DNA from: JAXLYX01 sp046351215
Lineage (GTDB): Bacteria; Myxococcota_A; Polyangia; Polyangiales; Houyiibacteriaceae
Direction of reading: 5' to 3'
Assembly (NCBI GenBank): GCA_046351215.1
Contig: JAXLYX010000007.1
Coordinates: 62,001-126,000 of the forward strand
Length of the DNA stretch: 64,000 bases
Position 1 is the first letter of the stretch, and every line of letters begins with the position of its first letter. Below the pieces are notes generated by a model. The model was not told the origin of the DNA. It worked only from the letters and a program-made list of their open reading frames with translations, and searched no databases. The position numbers and the translations under genes are program-made. This document shows positions 49,971-63,972 of the stretch, one piece after another.

Positions 49971-52201
49971 GCCCCGGTTCGGGAGTCGCGTTCGCGCTCG
50001 GGATCCCCGGCGGCGCCGTCGTCGCGGGGCTCGTCCTCGTGCTCCTCGCGGCTCTCTTCGTCCATTCCGTCCTGGAGAGCCGTTCGCTGCCGCCGCGGAG
50101 GCGCGCTCTGCTCCTCTCGCTCCGGGCGCTCGGCCTCCTCCTCGGCTTCGCAGTCGTGGCCCAGCCGTCGTGGCTCGAGGAGCGCACCGAGCGGACGCCG
50201 GGTCGCCTCGTCGTGCTCGTGGACACGTCGCGGAGCATGAGGGTCGGCCGCGAAGGCGCGACGCGTGCCGCCATCGTGCGCGAGGTGCTCGCACGCTGGG
50301 CGCGCGAGCCGGCCTTCGCACGCGCGACACTGCTCGCCTTCGATTCCGGCGTGCGACCGACGACGCGCGAAGCCCTCGGTGCCGACGAGGCGTTCACCGG
50401 CGAGAGCACACGGCTCCCCGAGGCGCTCCGCGAGCTCGCGACGGACGATCGGGGACACGAGGTGGGCGCCTTCGTGGTCCTCGCGGACGGAGCGTCGTCC
50501 GGGAGCCCGGTGCCGCTCGACGTGGCCACGCTCGGGGGAGCCCGCGTCCACACGCTGGCCGTACCGGACCCGGCGCCGCTCCGCGACAGGTCGATCTTCC
50601 GCGTCCGGAGCGATGCGCGAGCCTTCCTCCGACAGCCGTACGTGGTCCGTGTCGACGTGCGCGCCGAGCACCTGGCCGGTGGCAGCCTTCCGGTGACCCT
50701 CTATCGGGGCGACGAGGTCCTGTCGGTGCGCGAGGCCGCGCTCGACGATCGGGGCGTCGGCGAGGTGCGCTTCGAGGTCTCGCCGCAGCGCGTCGGCACC
50801 GTCTTCCACCGCGTCGCCTTCGAAGAAGATCCCACCGACGCCGTCCCGGAGAACGATGCGCGCTCCTTCCTCGTCCACGTGGGACGGGATCGCCTCCGGG
50901 TGCTCCACGTCGCAGGGCAGCCGAGCTGGGACGTGCGGTTCCTGCGCTCCTTCTTGAAGCGCGATCCGTCGATCGACCTGATCTCGTTCTTCATCCTCCG
51001 GACGAACACCGACCTCACGATGGCGGATCCCTCGGAGATGGCGCTGATCCCGTTCCCCACGGACGAGCTCTTCCGCGAGCACCTCGCGAGCTTCGACGTG
51101 GTGCTCTTCCAGGACTTCAACTACCGCCCGTTCGCGATGGCCCAATACCTGCCGGGCATCGCGCGATACGTCGAGAACGGCGGCTCCTTCGCGATGATCG
51201 GCGGCGACGTCTCGTTCGCCTCGGGCGACTACGTCGGCACCGCGATCGAACGGATCCTGCCGGTGACGATGCCGGCGAACGGCGCGGGGGCCGTCGTCGG
51301 CGATCCGTTCGCGCCGTCCCTCGTTCCGTTCGCCGAGCGGCATCCCATCGTCGCGCTCGCGCCCGAGCCCCTCGAGAACCGGCGCTTGTTCGCTTCGTTG
51401 CCCGAGCTGCTCGGAGCGAACCTGCTCGAGGGGCTCGCCGAGGGCGCCGTGCCGCTCCTCGTGCACCCGCGGATGCGCGTCGCGGCGGGGCAGCCGATGC
51501 CGGTGTTGGCCGTGGGCGAGCGGGGGCAGGGACGCGTGCTCGCCTTCGCCGCCGATTCGTCGTACCGCTGGGGAATCACCGCAGGCGGTCGTACGGGCGA
51601 CGCGTCGGTCTTCGAGCGGTTCTGGGATCGGACGTTGCGCTGGCTCGCCCGCGATCCGGCGCTCGAGGCCTCGAGGGTCCTTCCCGAGCGCGAGCGCGTG
51701 GGCCCGCGTGCGGAGCTCGTGGTCGAGGTCCTCGCGCGGGACCCGGCGTACGCGCCCATCCTCGCGCATCCGCTCCGACTCGAGGTGCGCGATGCGGCCG
51801 ACGAGGGCGTCGCCTCGGTCGAGGCGCGCGTCGATGCCGAGGGGGGAGGCGAGGTCCGGCTGACCGGGCCGAGCCGTCCGGGGGCCTATCGGCTCCGACT
51901 CGTGGACGGCACGACCGCGTCGGTCCTCGCCGAGTCGGCGTTCGTCGTCGAGACGGGAGGCGACGAGCTCGCGGATCCGCGCGCGGACGCGGCCACTCTC
52001 GCGCGCCTCGCCTCCGCGAGCCGCGGCCGCCACGTCGAGGACGCGCGCTCGGCGCCGAGCCTCGCGAGCTTCGATTCGACGCGGGAGCGCTCCCTCGGAA
52101 TCGTTCCACACGCCCCGTTCCGCTCGCCCCTCGCGCTGCTCGCGCTGCTCGGGCTGCTCGTCGGAGAGTGGTGGGCGCGAAGGCGGCTCGGCCTCGCGTG
52201 A
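49967..52201 (+). CDS. Membrane protein with VWA-like and glutamine-amidotransferase-like domains
   Basis: 744 residues. Two N-terminal helices (GGAVVAGLVLVLLAALFVHS and LLLSLRALGLLLGFAVVAQ) lead to a VWA-like domain whose metal site reads LVVLVDTSRSMRVG (a DxSxS MIDAS). The central part (about 300-540) matches the PF07090-type glutamine-amidotransferase-like domain (LHVAGQPSWDVRFLRSFL, YVENGGSFAMIGGDVSFASG). A final helix (ALLALLGLLVGEWWARRR) anchors the C-terminus. It probably works with the upstream DUF4159 protein at the membrane. No active Cys is evident. A terminator follows. Confidence 0.82.
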   Translation: MSPGSGVAFALGIPGGAVVAGLVLVLLAALFVHSVLESRSLPPRRRALLLSLRALGLLLGFAVVAQPSWLEERTERTPGRLVVLVDTSRSMRVGREGATRAAIVREVLARWAREPAFARATLLAFDSGVRPTTREALGADEAFTGESTRLPEALRELATDDRGHEVGAFVVLADGASSGSPVPLDVATLGGARVHTLAVPDPAPLRDRSIFRVRSDARAFLRQPYVVRVDVRAEHLAGGSLPVTLYRGDEVLSVREAALDDRGVGEVRFEVSPQRVGTVFHRVAFEEDPTDAVPENDARSFLVHVGRDRLRVLHVAGQPSWDVRFLRSFLKRDPSIDLISFFILRTNTDLTMADPSEMALIPFPTDELFREHLASFDVVLFQDFNYRPFAMAQYLPGIARYVENGGSFAMIGGDVSFASGDYVGTAIERILPVTMPANGAGAVVGDPFAPSLVPFAERHPIVALAPEPLENRRLFASLPELLGANLLEGLAEGAVPLLVHPRMRVAAGQPMPVLAVGERGQGRVLAFAADSSYRWGITAGGRTGDASVFERFWDRTLRWLARDPALEASRVLPERERVGPRAELVVEVLARDPAYAPILAHPLRLEVRDAADEGVASVEARVDAEGGGEVRLTGPSRPGAYRLRLVDGTTASVLAESAFVVETGGDELADPRADAATLARLASASRGRHVEDARSAPSLASFDSTRERSLGIVPHAPFRSPLALLALLGLLVGEWWARRRLGLA

Positions 52202-52213
52202 TCACGACGCGAA

Positions 52214-52240
52214 GGCCCGCGCGTGGACGACGCGCGGGCC
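52214..52240. terminator. Bidirectional terminator between convergent genes
   Basis: A 10-bp perfect stem (GGCCCGCGCG with CGCGCGGGCC) around a 7-nt loop, followed by CTCTTCGTCG on the plus strand and CTTCGCG on the minus strand. Confidence 0.65.
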
Positions 52241-52265
52241 CTCTTCGTCGCTCGAGCTCGCGGGA

Positions 52266-52925
52266 TCAACCGACCGGGATCACCTCGACGTTCGTCGCCA
52301 CGCGGAAACCGCACTCGGTCTTCGCGCGGATCTCGTCCACCGTGACGTCGGCGGCGCGCTCGACGAGGACGAGGCCGTCCGAGTCGACGTCGAAGACGGC
52401 GAGGTCGGTGACGACGCGGTTCACGCAGCGCACGCCGGTCAGCGGCAGGGTGCACTCCTTGCGGATCTTGAACGCACCGTCCTTCGCGGTGTGCTCCATC
52501 ATCACGACGATGCGACGGGCGCCGGCGACGAGATCCATCGCGCCGCCCATGCCCTTGATCATCTTGCCCGGGATCATCCAATTCGCGAGGTCGCCGAATT
52601 CGGCCACCTCCATGGCACCGAGCACGCAGAGGTCGATGTGACCTCCACGGATCATCGCGAACGAATCGGAGGAGGAGAAGTACGCGGCGCCGGGCACCGC
52701 CGTGATGGTCTGCTTGCCGGCGTTGATGAGGTCGGGATCCTCCTCGCCCTCGTAGGGGAAGGGCCCGATGCCGAGGAGACCGTTCTCGGACTGGAGGAAG
52801 ACGTCCATCCCCTCGGGGATGTAGTTCGCCACGAGCGTCGGCATGCCGATGCCCAGGTTCACGTAGAAGCCGTCGCGCAGCTCGCGCGCGATGCGCTGCG
52901 CCATCTGTTCGCGGGTGAGCGGCAT
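52266..52925 (-). CDS. scoB: 3-oxoacid CoA-transferase subunit B
   Basis: 219 residues. The catalytic Glu is in LQSENGLLGIGPFP; other landmarks are NLGIGMPTLVANYIP and GGHIDLCVLGAMEVAEFGDLANWMIPGKMIKGMGGAMDL, the type-1 CoA-transferase beta pattern. With ScoA it moves CoA from succinyl-CoA to acetoacetate. The ATG at 52925 is 1 bp after the scoA stop; GTG 52934 would overlap it. Confidence 0.94.
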   Translation of the reverse strand: MPLTREQMAQRIARELRDGFYVNLGIGMPTLVANYIPEGMDVFLQSENGLLGIGPFPYEGEEDPDLINAGKQTITAVPGAAYFSSSDSFAMIRGGHIDLCVLGAMEVAEFGDLANWMIPGKMIKGMGGAMDLVAGARRIVVMMEHTAKDGAFKIRKECTLPLTGVRCVNRVVTDLAVFDVDSDGLVLVERAADVTVDEIRAKTECGFRVATNVEVIPVG

Positions 52926-52926
52926 G

Positions 52927-53628
52927 TCAGGCACTCCTCTTGCGGACGGTCCGCTGCTCGATCGGCTTCTCGTAGCCCTGGCCGAGGATCAGACGCTGCA
53001 CGTAGACGCCCGGCGTGTGCACGTGATCGGGGTCGATCTCGCCGACCTCGACGATCTCCTCGACCTCCGCGATCGTGACCTTCGCCGCGGTCGCCATCAT
53101 CGGATTGAAGTTCCGGGCCGTCTTCCGGTAGACGAGGTTGCCGAAGCGATCGGCCTTCCAGGCCTTCACCAGCGCGAAGTCCGCGCGGAGCGCCGTCTCC
53201 ATCACGTACCACTGCCCGTCGAACTGACGCGTCTCCTTGCCCTTCGCGACCTCGGTGCCGTAGCCCGTGCGGGTGTAGAAGGCGGGGATGCCCGCTCCGC
53301 CGGCGCGGATCCGCTCGGCGAGGGTGCCCTGCGGATTGAGCTCGACCTCGAGCTTCCCGTCGAGGAAGAGCCGCTCGAAGATCTTGTTCTCGCCGACGTA
53401 CGACGAGACCATCCGCTTCACCTGACCGTTCGCGAGCAGGATGCCGAGGCCCTTGTCGGTGGTGCCGCAGTTGTTCGAGATGATCGACAGGTCCTTCACG
53501 CCCTTCGCGTGCAGGGCCTTGATCAGGTTCTCGGGGTTGCCACAGAGACCGAAGCCGCCGGACATCAGGACGGCGCCGTCCGGGATGTCCGCGACCGCCG
53601 CCGCTGCCGAGGGATAGAGCTTGTCCAT
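52927..53628 (-). CDS. scoA: 3-oxoacid CoA-transferase subunit A
   Basis: 233 residues from the ATG at 53628 (MDKLYPSAAAAVADIPDG); the frame is open further but lacks family sequence. The glycine-rich start LMSGGFGLCGNPENLI, SNNCGTTDKGLGILL and the YVGENKIFERLFLDGKLEVELNPQGTLAERIRAGG block identify the alpha subunit. It forms the CoA-transferase with ScoB and feeds acetoacetate and other ketoacids into the TCA cycle. Confidence 0.94.
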   Translation of the reverse strand: MDKLYPSAAAAVADIPDGAVLMSGGFGLCGNPENLIKALHAKGVKDLSIISNNCGTTDKGLGILLANGQVKRMVSSYVGENKIFERLFLDGKLEVELNPQGTLAERIRAGGAGIPAFYTRTGYGTEVAKGKETRQFDGQWYVMETALRADFALVKAWKADRFGNLVYRKTARNFNPMMATAAKVTIAEVEEIVEVGEIDPDHVHTPGVYVQRLILGQGYEKPIEQRTVRKRSA

Positions 53629-53758
53629 GCCCCATCTTCGAGGGTCGAACGCCGGCGAGTCAACCCCGCGCGCGACTCGGAATTCATCGAAATGACGAGG
53701 CTTTCCGCCGCAGGGGTTAATCGGCGACGCCGCATGCGGGAGCCGGCCCGCGCACGCC

Positions 53759-54859
53759 TCAGAAGCGCAGTCGGTAGCTCGCTCCGAAACCACCCGGAAG
53801 GGCGTAGGCCCCGACCTCGTAGCGCCTCTCGAGCGAGTAGGGCGCCTGCGTCGCCGGCGTGGGGTTCCGGGCGTTCAGTCGAGCGACGAGGCGCTTGTAG
53901 CTCTTCCACCGACGCTCCGCGCTCGACGGGGTGAGCATCGCCACGAGGCCCGTGACGATGGTGATGCCTCCGGTGATCGCGATGATGTACGTGAACGCGT
54001 CCGCGTGCGCGAAGCCCTCGGGTCCGACGAGGATCGGGATGCTGATCGCGCCCGCGGCGATCTGCAGGCCGCCGTCGAGCAGGCGCGCCGTGCGGTAGCG
54101 GTTGGCCAGCATCTGGAGCGATTGCTCGCCGTAGCGGAGCCGCGCCATCGCATCCTCGGGCGTCGTCATCGGCATGTTGGTGAAGGCGACGGCGTAGCGC
54201 TGCGGATTCGGCTTCAACGTGAAATCGATGAGCGCGCGCCCGATGCTCATGCCGCCGTACACGTAGAAGTAGTTCCCCGTCTGGACGCTGCCCGAGTTCC
54301 GCGCCCATGCGCCGAGGCCGATGAAGAGTCCGCCCGTCAGCGCTTCCATCACGCCCTCGACGACGGCGCCCTGGCCCATCGAGAGGGCACCGAGGTTGCT
54401 CTCGAGCGCCGAGAGGCGTTGGGCGATGCCCGGGTCGAGGCGCGGCCCCGTGGGCGCCCCGAGCTGGGTCGCGAAGGGATTCGCCGAGAGGGGGGACGTC
54501 CCGTAGGGCGGATACCCGCCGGGCGGAGGAGGCAGCGAGGGGGAGGTCGCGTAGCCTGGGGGTGGAGCCGCGGGCACGGAGGGCACCGCGGGCGCCGCGG
54601 GGGCCGACGGGACAGGGGGCGGGGCCACGGCGGCGGGCGGCGTACCTGCCGCGCCCACGGCGGCGGCTGCGCCGACGGCGGCAGGAGCCGCGGGTGCCGT
54701 GCCGGGGCGCGACATCCCGGGCCGAGGGGCTCCGAGCGCCGAGCCGGCCTCGCGCGGGGCCTGCGCCGAGAGCTGGCCCGCCGGGAGCCCGATTCCGAGG
54801 CCGAGGACGGTGACCAGGACGGCCCCTGGAAGGCGACGGCAGGGCAAGCGCGAAGTCAT
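53759..54859 (-). CDS. Secreted Pro/Ala-rich protein with C-terminal membrane segments, unknown
   Basis: 366 residues from the ATG at 54859. A signal peptide (PGAVLVTVLGLGIGLPAGQLSAQA) is followed by ~120 residues of Pro/Ala-rich low complexity (VAPPPVPSAPAAPAVPSVP). The C-terminal ~200 residues have short hydrophobic helices (EGVMEALTGGLFIGLGAWA, GGLQIAAGAISIPILVG, FTYIIAITGGITIVTGLVAML). It ends with Phe (ASYRLRF), as outer-membrane proteins often do, but a barrel is not evident. The family is not recognised. It is divergent from uvrA, 84 bp apart. Confidence 0.65.
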   Translation of the reverse strand: MTSRLPCRRLPGAVLVTVLGLGIGLPAGQLSAQAPREAGSALGAPRPGMSRPGTAPAAPAAVGAAAAVGAAGTPPAAVAPPPVPSAPAAPAVPSVPAAPPPGYATSPSLPPPPGGYPPYGTSPLSANPFATQLGAPTGPRLDPGIAQRLSALESNLGALSMGQGAVVEGVMEALTGGLFIGLGAWARNSGSVQTGNYFYVYGGMSIGRALIDFTLKPNPQRYAVAFTNMPMTTPEDAMARLRYGEQSLQMLANRYRTARLLDGGLQIAAGAISIPILVGPEGFAHADAFTYIIAITGGITIVTGLVAMLTPSSAERRWKSYKRLVARLNARNPTPATQAPYSLERRYEVGAYALPGGFGASYRLRF

Positions 54860-54943
54860 CCGGGAGAATATCGGCGGAAGAAGGCCCGCGCGCCAGCGTC
54901 CGCACGCGTCGGACTGCCCCCGCTGGCGCTCGGCGGACCTGCT

Positions 54944-60256
<5,313 letters not shown>

Positions 60257-60280
60257 GCGGCCCCCGTCGAGGGGACGGAA

Positions 60281-60320
60281 CGACGAAGGCCCCGGCGGTC
60301 CTTCCGCTCGGGGCCTCCTC
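60281..60320. terminator. Terminator between uvrA and carA
   Basis: AGGCCCCG (60287-60294) pairs with CGGGGCCT (60309-60316), extended inside by GCGG/CCGC, with GACGA/TCGTC outside. It serves both convergent genes. Confidence 0.7.
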
Positions 60321-60335
60321 GTCCGCCTCTCCCGC

Positions 60336-61439
60336 TCAGGCCGAGAGGATGTGGCTGCGGAAGCGCTCGAAGAGGTAGCGCGAGTCGTGGGGACCAGCGG
60401 CCGCCTCGGGGTGGTACTGCACCGAGAACGCGCCGGTCTCCTTGTGGCGGATGCCCTCGCAGGTGCCGTCGTTCAGGTGCACGTGCGTCATCTCGCACTT
60501 GCCCTCGAGCGTCTTCAGGTCGACGACGAAGCCGTGGTTCTGCGTCGTGATCTCGATCTTGCCCGTGAGGAGGTCCTTCACCGGCTGGTTCAGGCCGCGG
60601 TGGCCGAACTTCAGCTTGTAGGTGTTGCCGCCGAGCGCGAGCGAGAGGAGCTGGTGGCCGAGGCAGATGCCGAAGATCGGCTTCTTCCCGAGGAGGTCGC
60701 GGATCGTGGTGATCGCGTAGCCGACCGCCGCCGGATCCCCGGGGCCGTTCGAGAGGAAGATGCCGTCCGGCCGGAGCGCGAGGATGTCGGCGGCCGACGT
60801 CGTGGCGGGCACGACCGTGACCTTGCAGCCGACGTCGACGAGACAGCGCAGGATGTTGTGCTTGATGCCGAAGTCGAGGGCGACGACGTGCACCTTCTCG
60901 CTGGTCGAGGGTCCGAGCGACCAGTCGCCGAGCCCCTCGGTCCACTCGAACACCGACGAGGTGGTGACGCGGCCGGTGAGGTCCTGGCCGGCCATCGAGG
61001 GAGCGGCCTTCGCCTTGTCGTGGAGCGTCGCCGGATCCTCGGTGCCGATGGCGGCCATCTGGGCGCCGTGGTCGCGGATGTACCGGGTGAGCGTACGGGT
61101 GTCGACGTCGCAGATGCCGACGATCCCGTTCTTCGCGAGGTAGTCGTCGAGCGACTCGTTCGCCCGCCAGTTCGAGACCATCGGCGAGCGCTCGCGGATC
61201 ACGAAGCCGGCGAGCGAGGGCGCGCGCGTCTCCATGTCCTCGACGTTGATGCCCGTGTTGCCGATGTGGGCGGCGGTCATCGTGACGAGCTGGCCGCAGT
61301 ACGAGGGATCCGTGAGGACCTCCTGGTAGCCGGTCATGCCTGTCGTGAAAACGGCCTCACCAATCGTGGTTCCGGGCGCGCCGAAGGCGCGGCCTTCGAA
61401 TCGGGTCCCGTCTGCGAGGACCAGGTAGGCCTTCTTCAT
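60336..61439 (-). CDS. carA: Carbamoyl-phosphate synthase small subunit
   Basis: 367 residues. The N-terminal domain opens KKAYLVLADGTRFEGRAFGA and contains VFTTGMTGYQEVLTDPSY. The class I glutamine amidotransferase domain has the nucleophile Cys in FGICLGHQLLSLALG, with His/Glu in QYHPEAAAGPHDS. It hydrolyses glutamine for carbamoyl phosphate made with CarB, which is not in the window. The ATG at 61439 overlaps the pyrC stop (ATGA). Confidence 0.95.
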   Translation of the reverse strand: MKKAYLVLADGTRFEGRAFGAPGTTIGEAVFTTGMTGYQEVLTDPSYCGQLVTMTAAHIGNTGINVEDMETRAPSLAGFVIRERSPMVSNWRANESLDDYLAKNGIVGICDVDTRTLTRYIRDHGAQMAAIGTEDPATLHDKAKAAPSMAGQDLTGRVTTSSVFEWTEGLGDWSLGPSTSEKVHVVALDFGIKHNILRCLVDVGCKVTVVPATTSAADILALRPDGIFLSNGPGDPAAVGYAITTIRDLLGKKPIFGICLGHQLLSLALGGNTYKLKFGHRGLNQPVKDLLTGKIEITTQNHGFVVDLKTLEGKCEMTHVHLNDGTCEGIRHKETGAFSVQYHPEAAAGPHDSRYLFERFRSHILSA

Positions 61440-62731
61440 CGATTTTCCCCAAGCTCGTGGACCACTCGCCCGGCGACGATGGTCATGGCGACGCGGCCTC
61501 TGACCTCCTTGCCGAGCAGCGGGGTGTTGTGGGACTTCGAGCGTAGCGCTTCCTTGCTCACCGTCCACCGGAGCTCGGGGTCGATGACGCAGATGTCAGC
61601 TCGGGAGCCGGGCTTGAGCGTCCCGCCTTCGAAGTCCGGAAGGAGGCGGGAGGGAGCGGTGGAGAGCGACTCGACGAGACGCAGGGGCTTGAGCGCCCCG
61701 TCGCGGACGAGCTCGAGGAGCATCGGGATGGTCGTCTCGAGCCCGTTGATGCCGACGGCCGCCGCCTGGAACTCGCAGTCCTTCTCGAGGGGGCTGTGCG
61801 GCGCGTGGTCGGTGGCGATGCAATCGATGGTTCCGTCGGCGAGCGCCTCGCGCAGCGCCGCCCGATCCTCCGCGGAGCGGAGGGGAGGATTCACCTTGCA
61901 GTAGGTGTCGTAGCCGATGACCGAGTCGTCGGTCAGCAGGAGGTGGTGCGGGGTGACCTCGGCCGAGACCTTGATCCCGCGGCTCTTCGCCTCCCGGAGC
62001 AGTCGGACCGCGCCGAGGCTCGAGATGTGGGCCACGTGGTACCGGGCGCCGGTCATCTCGGCGAGGATGAGGTCGCGCGCGACGATGATGTCCTCGGCCT
62101 GTCGGGGCCAACCACGAAGGCCGAGGCGCGTCGAGATCGCGCCTTCGTGCATCTGCGCGCCCTCGGTCATGTCGTGGTCCTCGCAGTGCTGGGCCACGAG
62201 GAGGTCGAAGGTGGCAGCGTACTCGAGCGCCCGTCGCATCACCTGCGCGTTCATCACGCAGCGACCGTCGTCGCTCACGCCCACGGCGCCCGCGTCGCGC
62301 ATGTCCGCCATCTCGGCGAGCTCCGCGCCCTTCTGGCCGACGGTGATGGCGCCGATCGGGAGCAGGCGCACCGAGTCGATCTCGCGGGAGCGCGCGACCA
62401 TCATCTCCGTGATCGCGCGGTTGTCGTTCACCGGCTTGGTGTTCGGCATCGCGCAGACGGTCGTGAAGCCGCCGGCGGCCGCGGCGCGGAGACCGGAGGC
62501 GATGTCCTCCTTGTACTCCTGACCGGGCTCGCGGAGATGGACGTGCAGGTCGACGAACCCGGGGACGATCCATCGCCCGTGGCAGTCGATCACCCGGACT
62601 CCCTCGCCGGCGATTCCCTCGCCAGCGCCCGGACCGACGCGGATCACGCGTCCCTTCTCCACGACGACATCGGCAACGGCGTCGAGACCCGTGGAGGGAT
62701 CCAGGACGCGGCCTCCTCGAAGGACGAGCAT
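61436..62731 (-). CDS. pyrC: Dihydroorotase
   Basis: 431 residues, class I type. Metal-binding motif DLHVHLREPGQEYKEDI, then the histidines in AQHCEDHDM and YHVAHISSLGAVR, and the catalytic Asp region CIATDHAPHS. Substrate residues appear in CAMPNTKPVNDN. It converts carbamoyl aspartate and dihydroorotate. It overlaps carA, so both are co-translated. pyrB, the usual companion, is absent from the window. A good promoter lies at 62740-62768. Confidence 0.94.
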   Translation of the reverse strand: MLVLRGGRVLDPSTGLDAVADVVVEKGRVIRVGPGAGEGIAGEGVRVIDCHGRWIVPGFVDLHVHLREPGQEYKEDIASGLRAAAAGGFTTVCAMPNTKPVNDNRAITEMMVARSREIDSVRLLPIGAITVGQKGAELAEMADMRDAGAVGVSDDGRCVMNAQVMRRALEYAATFDLLVAQHCEDHDMTEGAQMHEGAISTRLGLRGWPRQAEDIIVARDLILAEMTGARYHVAHISSLGAVRLLREAKSRGIKVSAEVTPHHLLLTDDSVIGYDTYCKVNPPLRSAEDRAALREALADGTIDCIATDHAPHSPLEKDCEFQAAAVGINGLETTIPMLLELVRDGALKPLRLVESLSTAPSRLLPDFEGGTLKPGSRADICVIDPELRWTVSKEALRSKSHNTPLLGKEVRGRVAMTIVAGRVVHELGENR

Positions 62732-62739
62732 GACGGCGG

Positions 62740-62768
62740 CGCTTACGGTGTCCGGCGCTCGATGTCAA
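62740..62768 (-). promoter_or_regulatory. Probable promoter of pyrC-carA
   Basis: On the minus strand a perfect TTGACA is followed after 17 bp by TAAGCG, a few bases before the pyrC start region. The implied leader is very short. Directly upstream sits a G/C palindrome (GGCACGGCCGTGCC), which may end transcription from the small gene or bind a regulator. Confidence 0.45.
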
Positions 62769-62828
62769 ACGGGCACGGCCGTGCCGCGCCCGTTCGATGC
62801 GCCGTCGGGAAGGGGAAGGAGAGGGCGA

Positions 62829-63086
62829 TCAGCCGACGTCCTCGACCGAATCGTCCTCGCTGACGTCGATGTCCGCCGACGCGGCCGCGATGGTTCCGAC
62901 CGACGACTTCTCGGGCGGGGTGATCTTCTCCCCCATCCGCTTCTTCATCGTCATGACCTTCCGGTACAGGGACGCGAAGTCCTTGTTCCGGACCGCCATC
63001 GTCGGCGTCCCGCCGCGGAGCAGCGTCTGGAGGATGAACTCGAGGACCTGGACCTCGCCTTCCGAGAAACTGTTCGAGATGCGCAT
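62829..63086 (-). CDS. Small acidic-tailed protein, unknown
   Basis: 85 residues from the ATG at 63086 (MRISNSFSEGEVQVLEFILQ). The N-terminal half is a helical, basic/hydrophobic unit (LQTLLRGGTPTMAVRNKDFASLYRKVMTMKKRM). The tail is acidic (SADIDVSEDDSVEDVG). It has no signal or motif I can name. A 97-bp gap separates it from pyrC, and it has its own AT-rich upstream zone. Codon use and the clear start support a real gene; a regulatory or DNA/RNA-binding role is possible but not shown. Confidence 0.62.
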   Translation of the reverse strand: MRISNSFSEGEVQVLEFILQTLLRGGTPTMAVRNKDFASLYRKVMTMKKRMGEKITPPEKSSVGTIAAASADIDVSEDDSVEDVG

Positions 63087-63139
63087 GCGAGACGATCTAT
63101 CACCGCGCCCTCCGGATGACAATCCATGTCCGGCAACGT

Positions 63140-63220
63140 AGTGTCACAAAATCGAAGGCCGTGACGTGATACTACATATAAGGTATCGAAACGATTCGAC
63201 AAACGCCCATCGAAAGAAAT
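63140..63220. promoter_or_regulatory. AT-rich intergenic island with inverted repeats
   Basis: This stretch is strikingly AT-rich compared with the rest of the window. It contains GATAC...GTATC arms around a TATATG-like centre (63167-63190 region) and GTCAC...GTGAC arms just before it. It lies between the divergent 85-residue gene and the TRIC gene, and so probably holds their promoters and an operator. A TTGACA at 63275-63280 faces the TRIC gene without a good -10. Confidence 0.45.
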
Positions 63221-63324
63221 CAACAGGCGATCGCCGATGCACGTCGCGATCGCCCCCTGGGGTGCTGGATCGCGTTGACAGCCGTGTTCGAATCGCTCTC
63301 GCAACCCAGGAAGGCACGCCCTAG

Positions 63325-63972
63325 ATGCACGCCATGTCCGAGGAGTTCCTCTCGGCCTTCGGGGCCTTCGATCTGGTGGCGACGTTCCTGCTGGCCGTGA
63401 CCGGAGCCCTCGCCGCGATGCGGAAGGGCTGGGATTTCGTCGGCGTCCTCGCGCTCGCCTTCGTCACCGGGACGGGCGGAGGCCTCCTGCGCGACGGGCT
63501 CTTCCTCGACGCGGGCCCGGCCGCGGCCCTCACGGACCAGCGCTACCTCTTCGTGGTCATCCTCGGAGCCCTGGCGGCGTTCGTGCTCCGGCGCGTGCCG
63601 CGGCGTCTCGAGACGCTCGTGGGCGTCGTCGACGCGGCCGCGCTCGGCACCTACGCGGTCGTCGGCTCCTACAAATCGCTCGTCGTGGGCCTCGTGCCGC
63701 TGGCGGCCGCGCTGGTCGGCGTCGTGAACGCGGTCGGCGGAGGCGTGCTCCGCGACGTGCTCTCGCGCGAGGAGCCCTTCGTCTTCCGGCCGGGCCAATA
63801 CTACGCCGCGGCGGCGATGGTCGGCAGCTCGACCTTCGTCGCCCTCGTCGCACTGCGACGCGTGCTCCCGACGCAGGCGGCGGTGGTCTGCATCGCGCTC
63901 GTCTTCGTCGTCCGGCTCGTCGTCATGCGCTTCGACCTGCGGACGGCGCCCGTCCACGCGAAGAGCCCCTGA
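63325..63972 (+). CDS. TRIC/UPF0126 family membrane protein
   Basis: 215 residues with six to seven predicted helices, built as two inverted-repeat halves. Each half carries the conserved Gly-rich motif: FVTGTGGGLLRDGLF and VVNAVGGGVLRDVLS. This marks the trimeric intracellular cation-channel-like family (YadS/YicG, UPF0126). It is thought to be an inner-membrane cation channel; the ion is unknown. The ATG at 63325 (or 63334) begins the protein. It is the last gene in the window. Confidence 0.88.
   Translation: MHAMSEEFLSAFGAFDLVATFLLAVTGALAAMRKGWDFVGVLALAFVTGTGGGLLRDGLFLDAGPAAALTDQRYLFVVILGALAAFVLRRVPRRLETLVGVVDAAALGTYAVVGSYKSLVVGLVPLAAALVGVVNAVGGGVLRDVLSREEPFVFRPGQYYAAAAMVGSSTFVALVALRRVLPTQAAVVCIALVFVVRLVVMRFDLRTAPVHAKSP

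Noticed and set aside
54005..54943. Long open frame continuous with uvrA upstream of its start
   Set aside because: It is antisense to the Pro/Ala-rich gene at 53759-54859 and shows only Arg/Gly-rich shadow sequence; uvrA family sequence begins after 54944.
63216..63265. Two GCGATCGC palindromes upstream of the TRIC gene
   Set aside because: Common in GC-rich DNA; with only two sites there is no evidence of function.
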